From: Thamnidium elegans
Lineage: Eukaryota > Mucoromycota > Mucoromycetes > Mucorales > Mucoraceae
Direction of reading: 5' to 3'
DNA: 64,000 bases
Assembly (NCBI GenBank): GCA_025201345.1
Contig: JAIXMG010000012.1
Span: 372,001 to 436,000, forward strand
Shown: positions 34,887-46,585 of the stretch, in pieces
Layout: every line of letters begins with the position of its first letter
Numbering within the stretch: the stretch's first letter is position 1
Translations under genes and position numbers: made by a program
The notes under the pieces: model-generated
Database searches by the model: none
What the model was told of the DNA's origin: nothing
What the model saw: only the letters and a program-made list of their open reading frames with translations

Positions 34887-35841
34887 TTAACATATTGTTT
34901 TCATATATCTCATTGAAAACCACAAGCGGGGAACCGATTTAATGAGTAAGTTCGTTCTTCTAAGGAAAAAAAAAACACAAGTATTTTTGCAAATAGGGTC
35001 GATGGCGTACTTCATCAAAGTACTATCAGGCCTGATATCATGCTTGATTTAAAAGTTAATAATAAGGATGCTCAGCAGTTTTTTGTCGAAGTATAAAGAT
35101 CAAATACAGACAGCAAATATCAGCTAAGGAAAACTAATGAAACAATTGCAAAGTCTCACCTGGATTATCAATCCAACTTCGAATTAAAAATACTGTATCA
35201 TTCGGGGGGTAACAATCTATTAGATGATTTTAGTTTATAATTAACATTCCGTAAAACATTGCTTTTTTTTTTTTTAAAAAAAAAACAATCGTTTATAACA
35301 AAAGTTATAAGAATGACCATGTCTTTTCTTTATCGGATGGTTTCCTGCGACAGTGTATAAAACAATTAATAAACCTTACTTTTTTTTTTATATATATATA
35401 AATCTCCCAGCCAAAACTTATCAAAAGAAATTATCTTTCTTTTAGATTTGAGATGCGTAGTAGCAAAGGGTCCCTTTCTTCTGTTTGACTGAGAGAAACT
35501 AAGCAGGCATCACGATGAAAATTCTACTTTTAGGAATTTGTCTGTTGAAAATTGCTCTTCTCCCCCCCCCCCGGAAGCTTGGTAAAAAGGTTTCTCCCGT
35601 GAAGGCCTTTTGCCCTCTTTCAATGTGTGTTGAGATTTGTCAAGCCGTGCTTGATGTTTTCATTTTTATTGCAATAGTAGAAGTGTAAATATATAATTTT
35701 AAATATATTTTGCCTTTTTTTAAATGCGAAACTCCCCAAACCAAATTCATTGGCTGTAGCTGACAAAGTAAAATCTGCCCCCCACATTTTTTAATTTTTT
35801 TTTTTCCTTTTTCCCTCTTTGTTACATAAAAGAATTATATA
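33458..35841. other. 2.4 kb gene-poor spacer
   Basis: Long T runs (34713-34738, about 34852-34882) and several T(n)A(n) palindromes, in otherwise featureless AT-rich DNA. It contains one short ORF with a signal-peptide-like start (35515-35688), listed separately, and the CCDC47 promoter. No RNA gene recognised. Confidence 0.45.
35515..35688 (+). CDS. Possible small secreted or membrane peptide (57 aa)
   Basis: ATG 35515 to TAA 35686-35688. The N-terminus MKILLLGICLLKIALL resembles a signal peptide or membrane anchor. It is followed by PPPRK, encoded by a run of 10 C, a middle part with four Cys after the first (FCPLSMCVEIC), and a hydrophobic end (VLDVFIFIAIVEV). A TATATATATATAA block lies about 120 bp upstream. 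It could equally be an upstream ORF or chance in the CCDC47 leader region. No family recognised. Confidence 0.3.
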   Translation: MKILLLGICLLKIALLPPPRKLGKKVSPVKAFCPLSMCVEICQAVLDVFIFIAIVEV

Positions 35842-36739
35842 ATGTCAAAGCTATTATCCTCTTTGGCAATGTTTGCCTTGGCTTCCTATGCATCAGCCGA
35901 AGAAAAGACACCTGTAGAAGGTAAGTCGTACGCGTCTTTTTTTTTTAAAAAAAAAAGGCACACACTTTTTTTTTTTTTTCTCAAAAGTCATCATCATCAT
36001 CTCATCACTTCTTTTTTTTTTTTTTTATATAAATATATAGCTCCTGTTAATCCTATCTTGACAAGACGTAAGTATTTTATTCTATACCACTATTCCAAAG
36101 TCTAACCTTTATTGGTAGCTCTTACTATTCATGATTTCCACATGGAGATTGTCTTGAGTATTACCTTCCTTGCTCTTGCTTTTGTTTGGTTCCAAGGAAA
36201 GACCACAAACTTAAAGAAGGCCAAAATCTGGTAAAAAAAAAAATCTTGGATAATAGTTCCAAGTACTAATTTCATTGATATAGGGTAAACGATCAAATTG
36301 AGTTTCTCGAAAGTCAATTCGCCCTTGTAGGTGACAAATTGTCAAATGAAAAGTCTGTCTTGATGGTGGACGGACCAGCTGATTTCCTTTTATATACTTC
36401 TGGTAGACGCAACGTTCAATTTGGTCACTGGTGGCTCAAGATGAAACCTAGAAACGATATTTTGACATTCTTCACTACTCAAGTTCTTGCTTTAGTAGGT
36501 TATGCAAAGCCTGCCACTGATAGAGTTGTAAGTCTAAATTGCAGAAGAAGAGGGAAAAAAAAAAAAAAGAACTAAAAACAAGCTTTCTATAGAATTTGAC
36601 CATGGCTTTAGATAAAGCTATTCCCGAAAAGTTTGTTTTTGCTGTTATTAAGAAGGATTTGGCTAATGAATTACACCAGAAACGTTTCGATTTAGTAAGC
36701 AATATAGATGAAAGGGGGGGGGGATAATTCTAAGACCAA

Positions 36740-36770
<31 letters not shown>

Positions 36771-37347
36771 GCGTGTTGGTAAAGTTGCATCTAGTAAAGT
36801 CCTTCCTGCTAATTTGACAATCTATGCTGAGACTCAAAAGTTGGCTGATACCATTTTAGCTGGTAAGGTTGGTGAGATTCTTGCTCAAACGTCCGACCGT
36901 CTTGAATCTTTGATTATCTCTAGTTTACCTGAAGAAGAGCCTGAAATGTAAGATGGTACTTGAACTAGTAACCGTACATGTACTAACAATAATAATAGGT
37001 TTGAAGCTGATAACTTTCTTACGGTTTCTCTCAATTTCCTCATGTCCTCTGCTCCTGGATTCGACTCTCTTGTTGAACTTGCTTGTGAGCTTCCGGATGT
37101 TATTGGTCAATTGAGATTGACAGGTGACATCAAATCCAAGATCAACAAGAACCGCGACGAATTAGTCAAAGAGTTCTCCAAGAAGGCTGCTGCTGATCGT
37201 GCCGAAGAGTTACAAAAGAAGAAGGCTGAAGCTAAACGTGCCGAAGAAGAACGTGTCAAGAAGATGAGTCCTGCCGAACAACGCAAGTGGGAAGAAAAGG
37301 AACGGGCTCGTAACATGAAGAAGCAACAAAAGAAGAAGAAGATGTAA
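35842..37347 (+). CDS. CCDC47 homologue, PAT-complex ER subunit
   Basis: Predicted 363 aa from exons 35842-35920, 36041-36067, 36119-36230, 36284-36527, 36593-36694, 36769-36947 and 36999-37347. CCDC47 (DUF1682) works at the ER translocon in folding and insertion of multi-pass membrane proteins. Visible are a signal peptide (SLAMFALASYASAEE), a single membrane segment (EIVLSITFLALAFVWF), the conserved lumenal/cytosolic body (LLYTSGRRNV, DSLVELACELPDVIGQL) and a highly basic C-terminal coiled coil (KKKAEAKRAEEERVKK to KKQQKKKKM) of the kind that contacts the ribosome. All seven exons are in phase. The stop is 76 bp from the convergent CBP4-like gene. Confidence 0.93.
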
Positions 37348-37423
37348 TAAAAATTATAGTAATAATAAAAAATAATAGTAATGATATATAAACAATTTAT
37401 TCGAAAGAGAGGGTTATCTGAAT

Positions 37424-37741
37424 TTATTTCTTGTTGGTTCTGTTGAGTTGCTCATTGGCGATTTCCCAAGCGGGCTTATCGGTCTCTGCTGCTTCACGCA
37501 TAAGATCCATGAATTGTTGTTGCTTTTCGCGATTAGCTAATTTAATAGCTTCATATTCTTTTCTCAAGGCAGGATCTAACTTCTACAGTGAAGAATGAGT
37601 AAAATGTTATTTTTTGGAAAGAGAGTAATGGTCACGGACCTTAACAATGTCATCTTCATTAGGGACTGTATATTTCATAAGAGCAACTCCAGTACCAATA
37701 ATAGTGGTCATGTAGACAAGAACTTTGAATTCATTAGCCAT
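37424..37741 (-). CDS. CBP4-like complex III assembly factor
   Basis: Predicted 86 aa from exons 37741-37640 and 37582-37424. A single N-terminal membrane segment (VLVYMTTIIGTGVALM) is followed by KYTVPNEDDIV, LDPALRKEYEA and a charged helix ending in TDKPAWEIAN. The order (one TM, K-Y-T-x-P, DKPxW) matches the fungal Cbp4 family, inner-membrane proteins required for cytochrome b/bc1 assembly. Only short motifs support this, so the assignment is moderate. It lies between CCDC47 (convergent) and the UPF0658-like gene (same strand, 148 bp upstream). Confidence 0.7.
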
Positions 37742-37889
37742 TTTGATTAATATAAGTTTATATGAAAGAAAGGAAAATTAAAAAAAAGAAAACCGGGGTC
37801 AAAAAAATATTTAAACCTCCATATTTTTTTTAAAATAGAGTTTATGTACATAAAAAAAAAAAAAGTTTTATGGTATATGTTAAATGCGG

Positions 37890-38058
37890 TTAAGCAGTAT
37901 TCGCCATTGGATATTCATCCTCTTCATCGATAAGCCATTCATTTCCTGATTTCAGTAAAGTTGTATCCGTTGTTTTCTTTTCGTCTGATTCAAATAACCT
38001 TTGCACTACAGTTACATTATTTTTGTTAAATATCAAATGTTTTTTTTGCATGTTTTGG

Positions 38059-38090
<32 letters not shown>

Positions 38091-39457
38091 TACTAAACGG
38101 TTTAAGCCCTTTACCGAAATTACGAGAAACAAGAATAGAAAAGATAAAAGTAGACTACATATATATATATATATATTTAGTATGTGCATGTCTGTATATA
38201 TACATATTATACTTACAATACTAAGAGAGATAGCTAAACAAACTATATAATATAAAATAACTCAATTAGAAACAAGATGTTTTTGACAAGCAATATATAG
38301 TTTTTTTTTTTTTTTACCTGCTAGAATCCAGAATACCCAACTGCCAGCACTATCGGCAAGCACCAGAATAAAATCCAGACACATAACGAACTGTGTTACC
38401 ATGAATACAATCATGACCTTTTTGTTCTCCGTAATGACTCCGTATCTTGCCAATAGCAAACCGGGAATTAACAGAACGGTCAAGACAATATGAATAATGT
38501 AGGCCACGAATTTTCTATTGGTGGTGCCCCACAGATTATAATACTTTTCTTGTGTCATCACAACAGCATAGAATATACACAGCACTAGCTGAAAAAAGGC
38601 GTCCAACTTTAAATTTAACAAATAGAGTTGGGCTAACCTAAATCTTTTCTGCAAATTAATATCGGCACCGATTCGTTTGTAAATATTCCAACCGAACTGC
38701 TTGTATAACTTCCAGCAAAGATAAAAGAAAAGAAAAGCAAAAATACTCATGATCGATACTAGTCCAATTTCATTTCGAAGTGCGAGTCCAAAGTTCCAAA
38801 CTACTTTGGGATCTTCTGGCGGAGGAAATTTGGTTTTTACATCGTTATTTCTAAACATTTTTTAGTGCATTTAGTAAATTGTACATAGCGTCATTCCACT
38901 CTATGATACTCTTACTTTTTAATTGTACCTCCTACTTGAATAGCGGCAAATACAACTGCTAATACTTGGATCAATGTATGAGACATGAGTTGAATCACAC
39001 TTTGTCTAACAATCTAAATAGGATGTTTAGCTATAAATAAATAATTAAAAAAAAAAAAAAACTTACTGCATCAATGCCCAATACAAGTTGAAATAAAGAC
39101 AATAGGATAAAGAATATGTTTTCATTTTTTAGCCTTCGAAGACTAAGTGCCATTTCATTTGCGGCACTCAAGTTATTCTCGGGATCTACGGAAGTTGTTG
39201 GTACATCAATGATCAACCCATCGTTTCTTAATTCGTTATATACGTTCACATGAGAATGAACAACAACAGCTTCCAATATAATACAGATAACCGCTGTTAA
39301 TACCACTAGAATCGTAAACGCTTTCGTGTATTTGGACTCGTATATTCGACTTTTCTATTGTTTATATGTTAGTGTTATTTTCGTTTTTTTTTTTATGGTT
39401 GGTATACTTTACTGTTAAAGTAGATAATCGATTAATAAATCCTGACGATTCAGTCAT
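37890..39457 (-). CDS. Polytopic membrane protein, UPF0658 Golgi-type
   Basis: Predicted 388 aa from seven exons: 39457-39413, 39354-39067, 39013-38916, 38850-38318, 38242-38217, 38154-38094 and 38005-37890. About seven hydrophobic segments are visible (e.g. FTILVVLTAVICIILEAVVV, SIMSIFAFLFFYLCW, FVAYIIHIVLTVLLIPGLLL). A conserved cytosolic stretch KRIGADINLQKRFR precedes LYLLNLKLDAFFQ. This arrangement resembles the fungal UPF0658 Golgi membrane family; the function is unknown. Two very short 3' exons (26 and 61 nt) were needed. The in-phase tail (FGKGLKPF, then MQRLFESDEKK to PMANTA) supports them. The Met near 38858 is intronic in this model. Confidence 0.78.
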
Positions 39458-40632
39458 TTCTATATGTATTATGTTAAAAGGGAAGCAAAGGGAAAAAGGG
39501 ACCAAAAAGAAATGTGTTTCGATTTATTCCCTGAATAGAAGGTGTATTTTTAAGTTTGGGGACATTTCAGCCCAAATTTTTTATTTTAAGCCAATGATAG
39601 CCTTTCGAATTCTTCAACAATTAACTTATTTTACTTGGCGAAGGAACCATTTGTGTGCGACAAAAAAAAAAAAAAAAAGGAGAGACCAAATTGGAATAAA
39701 AGTGTTCAACTCTACTATGATATCACCACCCACTACATATATTAAAATTTAACTACTAAAGTACTATATGTCAATTTAGTGTACCTTTTTTTTTTTAAAA
39801 AAAAAAAGAAATAGGGATAATGGAGTCATTGCGCTGATAAAGAAGAGAGCACATCATAGTGCAATTATGTTTAACAATAAGAAATGAATAGTTACTGTAC
39901 TTGACAAAAGAGAATATAGCTGTCAATTGCAGAGAATTATAATTAAAAAAGAAAATAAGTTTGGATCTAAATAAATCATTATTTAGATTAGTCATAAACC
40001 ATTGTTTGTTTATCGAGAAAGAGATGACTGATTAAAGAGTATCATTGTTTCCAGGGGTTGAAAATACTTCAGTCTGAATTATGAAGAGTAAAAATGCTTA
40101 CAGAGAATTGAATTAGCACTAATTGGAATTTAAAAAAGCACAAAAAAAGTCATGCGATATATAAGCAGCAAAAATGTGTATTATGATTCCGGGAAATGAT
40201 GGTAGCACACTGATAGACCTACTCAAAATTCATTTTGACGTGAAATCAAAGTAATAATTAAAGACCCGAGCATTTTTATGATAATGCAAAAAAAAAAAAA
40301 AAGATTTGAATTTAAATAATAATTAAAATATGATTACACAATAAACTTGTTTTAATACAACTGATGAATTAATGAATGTCACGTAATTTGATATAAAGCA
40401 AAAGAGAAAAAAAAAAAAAAGTTGTTTCAAATAAAAAAAAAAACTAATTTAGGATGATTGCATCTACTTATTGATTGGTATCACTTAAACTTCGGCGGCT
40501 GTTTTCCGACTACTTAAAAACTTGCCCCCCTTTTTTTTATTTTATTTTTTTCCTTTTTTCTCTTTTTTTACTTTTTACTTTTTATACCTCTTTATTATAT
40601 ATATTTATACACTATTAAAAATAATAATAATA
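39458..40632. other. Shared divergent upstream region
   Basis: About 1.2 kb between the divergent UPF0658-like and homeobox genes, likely holding both promoters. A T(10)A(11) palindrome lies at about 39787-39807. The leader before 40633 is T-rich with AATAATAAT. A plus ORF at 39366-39752 only overlaps the first exon and intron of the minus gene. Confidence 0.45.
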
Positions 40633-41372
40633 ATGATGAATCATACTCATTCTTTACACCTTACTGAAGAAGATAAAGGAAAGAGACTTCGTATTAAATC
40701 ACACGAAGGTATTATTATTTATACATGTTGTATTGTTTCATGTCATTAATAATAATATAAATATAGCTACAAATAAACCGAAGCGAAAGAGAATTACACC
40801 ATATCAATTTAAAATATTATCTGATTTATTCTTAAGTACTGATACACCCAACTATCAATTAAGAGAGAATACGGCTGAAAAATTAAATATGACGAATCGT
40901 GAAGTACAGGTATTTATTGCATGTGAACAATTTTTTTAAAATTGTTATAACATATAAAAATCATAATAAACAAACAAACTAAAATAATAAAAAAAAATAA
41001 AAAAAAATTTAGGTGTGGTTTCAAAATCGTCGAGCAAAAGTAAACCGAGGTCGCTTACAAGAACAAAGAAGACTTGATCCATTTATATATCCCATTTGTT
41101 GGACTCCACCACAACATCATCATCAACATCAGCATCAACAACATCCTAATCAACATAAATTTCATACAATGTTCCAAGAAGTTGAACCTCACTATGATAG
41201 TCAATCTAGTGTAACATCATCAAATTCATCTACGCCTACTCTGTACCCTCAACTGTTGCCGCATATGAGGCCGATTGATATATTGGCTCTTGCTGCTGAA
41301 TATGTGCAAAGGTGTGACGAAGAAAAGAGATTAACTGAAGAAAGAAGAAAATGTTGGAGACCATGGGATTAA
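40633..41372 (+). CDS. Homeodomain transcription factor
   Basis: Predicted 192 aa from exons 40633-40708, 40767-40909 and 41013-41372. A typical 60-residue homeodomain lies at about residues 27-90: KPKRKRITPYQFKILSDLF (helix 1), NYQLRENTAEKLNMTNREVQ (helix 2 and start of helix 3), VWFQNRRAKVNR (recognition helix). An intron interrupts just before VWFQNRR, a common position. A His/Gln-rich linker follows (QHHHQHQHQQHPNQH), then a C-terminal conserved-looking block PIDILALAAEYVQRCDEEKR. No TALE insertion is visible, so it is not a mating-type HD1 by loop length. Target genes are unknown. Confidence 0.9.
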
Positions 41373-42447
41373 TCGTCTAAAACACAAAAAACACACAAAA
41401 AAAAAACAACAACAACAACAACAATCGTGTACATTTATATATAAAATTTTTTTCACTTGTGTCTGTACTTTTTTTCATTAAAAGAAAAATAAAATTTATC
41501 GCAAGCTATACTATACTTTTTCGCTTGACAGAAAACATATATTATCATTTTAAAACTGAGTAAATATATCCGTATTTCCCGACCTCTAGTGTTGTCTGAC
41601 TTTAATTTAACAAAAAAAAAAAAAAAAGACTAAAAGAACTCTTCTTTGTTGATCTATAATTTCAGGTACAAGGAGCCAGGTATCTTTTTTTTTTTTTTTT
41701 CATCCGTAACTAAAACGACAAGCATTGTCAGCAATGGCAATATTATTCTTTCTTTTGTAGTTTATCACTTATTTCTGCATCAAAGAAAGGAGATGAAGCA
41801 CTACAAAGATTTTCTACAGCCATTACAGATAAATCACCATAATATAAACTCACGCGCAAAAAGTCAAAATGCCATTGACACAAAAAGTAAATTAAACGTA
41901 AATTGAATACAAAATTTGGCCCCGTAGTAAAGCACTGTACTTGCTTTTTCTTTTTTTAACTGTATTTTTTGGGTTACATGCGTACAAAAAGCTTATTATT
42001 ATTTGTTTTGTCGAAATACTAAAAAAGAAACCACCAAATATCGTTGATGATTGTTTTCTCTCTCTCTCTCTCTCTACCTACCACACAAATGTTACACCGT
42101 GTAACTTTTTCATTTTCCTATTTAACAATAGTAAATAACAACAGCAAAAAAAAAAAGCCATAGCCCCTATATATCATTTATAAACATCTTTTTAATGTTT
42201 AAGGGTTCATCTTTTTATTTTTTGTATTTGTAATAAATTCGGGTATTAAGGCAGTAAATAACAAAACAAAAAACGCCTTTACTCGTTTTAGTGCATAATT
42301 TGTGTAACAAATAATCAGATTATAACCAAAAAAAGAAGTTGTTATAATTCAATCTATTCTGCCATAAAATAACTTTTAGTAATTAAATATTTTATCTTGG
42401 AAAAAAAAAAAAAAAAAAACCACCCTACAAAAAATAAGTATACATAT

Positions 42448-42481
<34 letters not shown>

Positions 42482-45109
42482 AAACTAATGCTGAAACAAT
42501 TCCCGGAAGCTCTATATTTGTATATCACAGAATAAAAGCCTTAATTTCCCAAAGTAATAGCGTTTCATAACAACAGGGTGATCAGTTAAATTACAGAGGT
42601 TTCATACCAAAAATATTAATTAAAACACGTATATTTTTACAGTAGAAATCGATTTTCTTCGGTATTAGTTCTGTTTATAATATACGTCTTTAAATGCGTT
42701 ACTACTGCCATATCTATATAAATTAAATTTACAACATTTTATGAGGAGGCGTATATTTTGATCCGATCAACGCTATTTTCTCACTGCATAAAAAAGTAGA
42801 TAATGCCTTTTTTGATCAGTAGAAGAGGACCCCTTATTTTTCAGAAACATAATTAAGTTAAAACTATATAATCCTTATATATATTTTCGTCGATCTTTTA
42901 AATCTACACCAGTTAGTTACTCTTTTTTTTTTTTTTTTTTTTTCCCTTGACCCATCAAGAAAGACAACGCATGTACGCACTTTTTGGCGTTGTTTATATG
43001 CCTCATTTTAATGCAATGTATAATTAGCAAAAAAAAAAAAAGTGATTTGGCAGGCACACGCATTGTGATCACATATGATTGTAGCACCGCCTTCATATAA
43101 CTTTTTTGTCATGGTATTCGTGTTATACAGACGAAATACAATATATAATTAGCAAGAAATCAATATATATACTTCTAGATTAAATAGAATAAAGGTACTG
43201 TACCCATGCATTTAACTTTTTGTTAGATTCTTTATAAGGATGCAGTGATATTATAGATTGCATAAATTCACTCTAAATAGAATCTGTTGAATGATTTGGA
43301 CCTATTTACTTTGCAAGAAAAAACTTTTTTTTTTCTCACAGGATTTACGTCATTTTTATATACTGCTCTTTTGTTTAAGTTAGCATGGTAACAAAATATT
43401 TATGTTAAATTCCAAAAATTAAATAGAAAATAGAACTTGTCTAGATACGAATTTTCGTTTCAATTCCGAGCAGCTAAAAATTTTCATTTGCAAAAGCATT
43501 CTGTGATTTTACTAAAATCTCTTATTTATCGTAATTAAGTTGTTAAAAACAAAGTTTATCAATGACATACGCGAAAAGAATGTACGATTGACTCTATTAA
43601 AAGATGTCAACTTTTTAATAATCGTATGTAGTCATTTTAAACCGTAATTCTATTTTGGAATAAATACAAACGATCTAGAATCCTTTACTCACAAACAAAA
43701 CAAAAAAAAAAAACAAAAAAAAAAACAGATGTCGGTTATGGATTGATTGTAATTTCAAAAGGACGTGAGTCATCGTGGCTAATTTGGATTAATTACAGGT
43801 GTTCCTCTAAAGTTTAAATAAATAAATACATTCCCTTTAGTATTATTTAAAAAGTATTATATACTAAAATTTGTTCCTCGCAATAAAATTAACTGCAACA
43901 GTAAAACTATTTCATTTTTTTATAATCTGGATATTAATTGTGTCTACACTTAAATAGCTAAGCCGGGTATCGGCAAAAATATATACATATATTTGTATCA
44001 TATAGATTGTGTTCACTCTCTATCGAGTATTTTTGGTCGCAACATAACACAAAAAGTAGAAGTGTACCCAGAGCAAACCACCCCCCCCCAGTGCACGCTC
44101 CGTGCACTTTTTAAGTATATTGTAATTTAAAATGGGTATCCCCCCCCCCCTTTACACTTTTTAACTTTTATTTTTTACGCGAGCTTGATATTTGATTTAA
44201 TACATTCCTTTTATTATAATAATAATTCCCTTTCAACTTTCAAAAGAAAAAGGTGATATCATACTATTTTTAATTAACGAAATACGTTTTTTTTTGATCT
44301 TTGCATACCCGTTCACTGTGTTACAGTCTAGAATCCTTTGTATTACCTTGTGATAATTCTCCGGCAAGTTGACCGTATTTGTCTTCTTTTTTATAACAAA
44401 GTAATTATAGAATCTTTTTTTCACTATTATTAAAAACAGTTATTTTTTTTTTTAAAAAAAAAAATGTGTTTGCTTTTAAATACAATAATAAAAAAAAAGT
44501 CTACATAAGATATATATTCAACTGCTTTAGTTCATGTACCTTTTTTTTTCTTGTGTAATCTTCTTGTGTTTATCTATTAATGGGATTTTCAAAAGCTTTG
44601 TACCGATTTTGGTAAAATTATAACGTAACTTTAAACAAAACGAACCTCGGAAGAAAGGTTCCTTGATTATTTTTTTTTTCGGGGGAAGGATAATAATAAG
44701 TGATTTCATTCTAAAAAAAAAAAAAAGAAGAAACTTGTTCGTATGTTTGACGTTACATTGCTCCAGACGTTGGTTTGAAAATGTGAAAATGACAGTAAAT
44801 GGCACTTTGAAGGCTGTCAGGGCTGTAAAAAAAATAAAAAAAAAAAATAAATAAAAAAAAATAAAAAAAATAATAATCCCTCTCCTGAAAGTGTTCTCAT
44901 TGAGATGATATGTGATAAACAATAATGATAGAAAATAATGAATGGAAAACAGATTGTTATGTAATTTTTTTAAATTTTATAAGAAATATGCAGCTTAAAT
45001 GACTTGACTTTGCCCAACCTGGACAGGGTATTTGCATGGCGTATAGCAGGATTTTTATTTGACTTCATATCAAGCACATCTTGGGTAATGTTGTTGATAC
45101 CAACGACTA

Positions 45110-45142
<33 letters not shown>

Positions 45143-46044
45143 GGGGATAAAAAAAAAGTTTTGTAGGAGAAACCTGTTTGGTGAACGGACCAACTTCAAA
45201 GGAAGTCTAATACTGTCAATTCAAATGCTTGAAATAACCAGCATGAACCGTCTTTGTCTCATTACTAATTTTTCTGAATTATCGATACTTTTAACATTTT
45301 AAGGTATAGTGATGTAAGATCAGAAATAGAAAAGTTTTGACTTTGTCGTACTGATTTTTTCAAAATGCGCATCGATACTCAACCTCCCCCCCCCCATTCA
45401 ACAGAAGAGCCTGATTTCTATCAACTAACACAGAACCAGCTAATAATTGTGATACTGCCATAAGCAAGTATCAGCTAGAGGATGATTTCACAAAATTGAT
45501 AAAACAATTAAGCAACAACAGCAAAAAAAAAAAAAAAAAAAAACGTAATTCAGGATGAATGCAGTTGAACGCACTCCCCCCCTCCCCCTTCCAGAAAAAA
45601 AAAAGAGGCCAAAAAACTGTACATTCCAAAACATATAATTTTTTTTTTATGTTAGTGACATTATCTGTAACGAACATTGACTACTGATGTATCGTTGATA
45701 GCTGTAAACACGTCTTTGAGTCTACAATGTAATCAAAAATATACACGTGTATATGATCATATATAGTCTTATTCCAACTGCACGCTTAAAAAAATACTGT
45801 TCGTTAATAGCAGCTTTTTTTTTCTAGTAGCATTTAAATAGTATAATGAATAAACTTGTCTAGCTGTTACTTCACAAATATATTGCATTAAGCAGGTCAA
45901 TGATAATAAATTGCAAAAAATGGTTATATACGTAGCTATCCTTTGTTCAATATATATATATTGAGAATTGAGCTAGTATTTAAAATGCTGCAATTGATCC
46001 AGCTATTAGACCGAGATTTAAACAAAAAAAAAATATTTTATCTT
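41373..46044. other. Largest gene-poor stretch (4.7 kb)
   Basis: No confident gene. Notable content: a (CAA)n run at about 41407-41425, a (TC)n run near 42057-42076, poly(A) at about 42454-42479, a perfect 8-bp-stem hairpin with T tail at 44090-44112 between two poly(C) tracts, and poly(T) near 45115-45142. ORFs of 60-130 codons (e.g. 44527-44922 minus, 44233-44424 minus) are dominated by homopolymer-encoded Lys/Phe and carry no motif. Confidence 0.45.
44090..44112 (+). terminator. Perfect short hairpin followed by T tract
   Basis: AGTGCACG-CTC-CGTGCACT forms an 8-bp stem with a 3-nt loop and runs straight into TTTT. It is preceded by nine C, and a second C run lies about 50 bp downstream (44142-44151). 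The shape resembles a polymerase III-type or hairpin terminator, but no transcript is identified upstream. The label is by shape only. Confidence 0.3.
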
Positions 46045-46335
46045 TCATAAAGCTCTCGAATGACGTATCTTTATATGGAAACTCGATTCATCAATGTTCG
46101 ATTTTGCGTATACTTTCATGCCCTTTTGTGCCCATTCTTCCAAAAAAAATAAAAAAATAGTAAGAGCTTTCAAAGTTTTACTGCTATTACTTACCGCTAG
46201 ATGGCGAGTAACAAGTTTTACGCCAGCGATATTACCTCTATTATCTTTGCGAAACAAATTGATTCTTTGAAGAAATAACATTGAAGAAATAGAAGTTAAA
46301 AAGGGTGGTTCCTCTGTCAATTGGTTGAAAGACTG
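46045..46335 (-). pseudogene. Orphan exon-like coding block
   Basis: On the minus strand an open frame of 96 codons begins right after a TTATAG acceptor-like site (46336-46341) and ends at TGA 46045. It reads QSFNQLTEEPPFLTSISSML, GVKLVTRHLAV and EEWAQKGMKVYAKSNIDESSF, more protein-like than chance. A GTGAGT donor at 46515-46520 is phase-compatible, but the frame upstream of it is Lys-rich and lies antisense to the promoter of the SLC35-like gene. No family recognised; possibly a terminal exon of a lost or unusual gene. Confidence 0.3.
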
Positions 46336-46585
46336 CTATAAGTTTAGTGAAGATGAATGCTTCTCAGGAACGTTGTCTTTTTTTTTCTTTTTTTTTTATG
46401 TATGCAGTAAAAGTATAAACGTATTAACAATCCATACTATCAATGTCTTTTAAGCGATTTTATCTATAAAAAAAAAAAAAGTATTACATAATAAAATCAG
46501 ATAAACTTTATAAAACTCACCTCCTTTTTTATTTCTCTTTTTCCAGTTGACCTTTTTCCCCCTCCTTCTTTTTTTTTTTTACGAC

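Noticed and set aside
38850..38858. Start codon at 38858 for the UPF0658-like gene
   Set aside because: That Met falls in an intron of the better model, which joins upstream exons with two more membrane segments in phase.
44233..44922. Two minus ORFs of 63 and 131 codons
   Set aside because: Composition is dominated by homopolymer-encoded Phe and Lys. No domain or splice evidence.
46045..46335. Intron at the GTAAGTAAT site inside the orphan minus block
   Set aside because: The donor is good, but no acceptor restores the downstream frame; the read-through frame is fully open.
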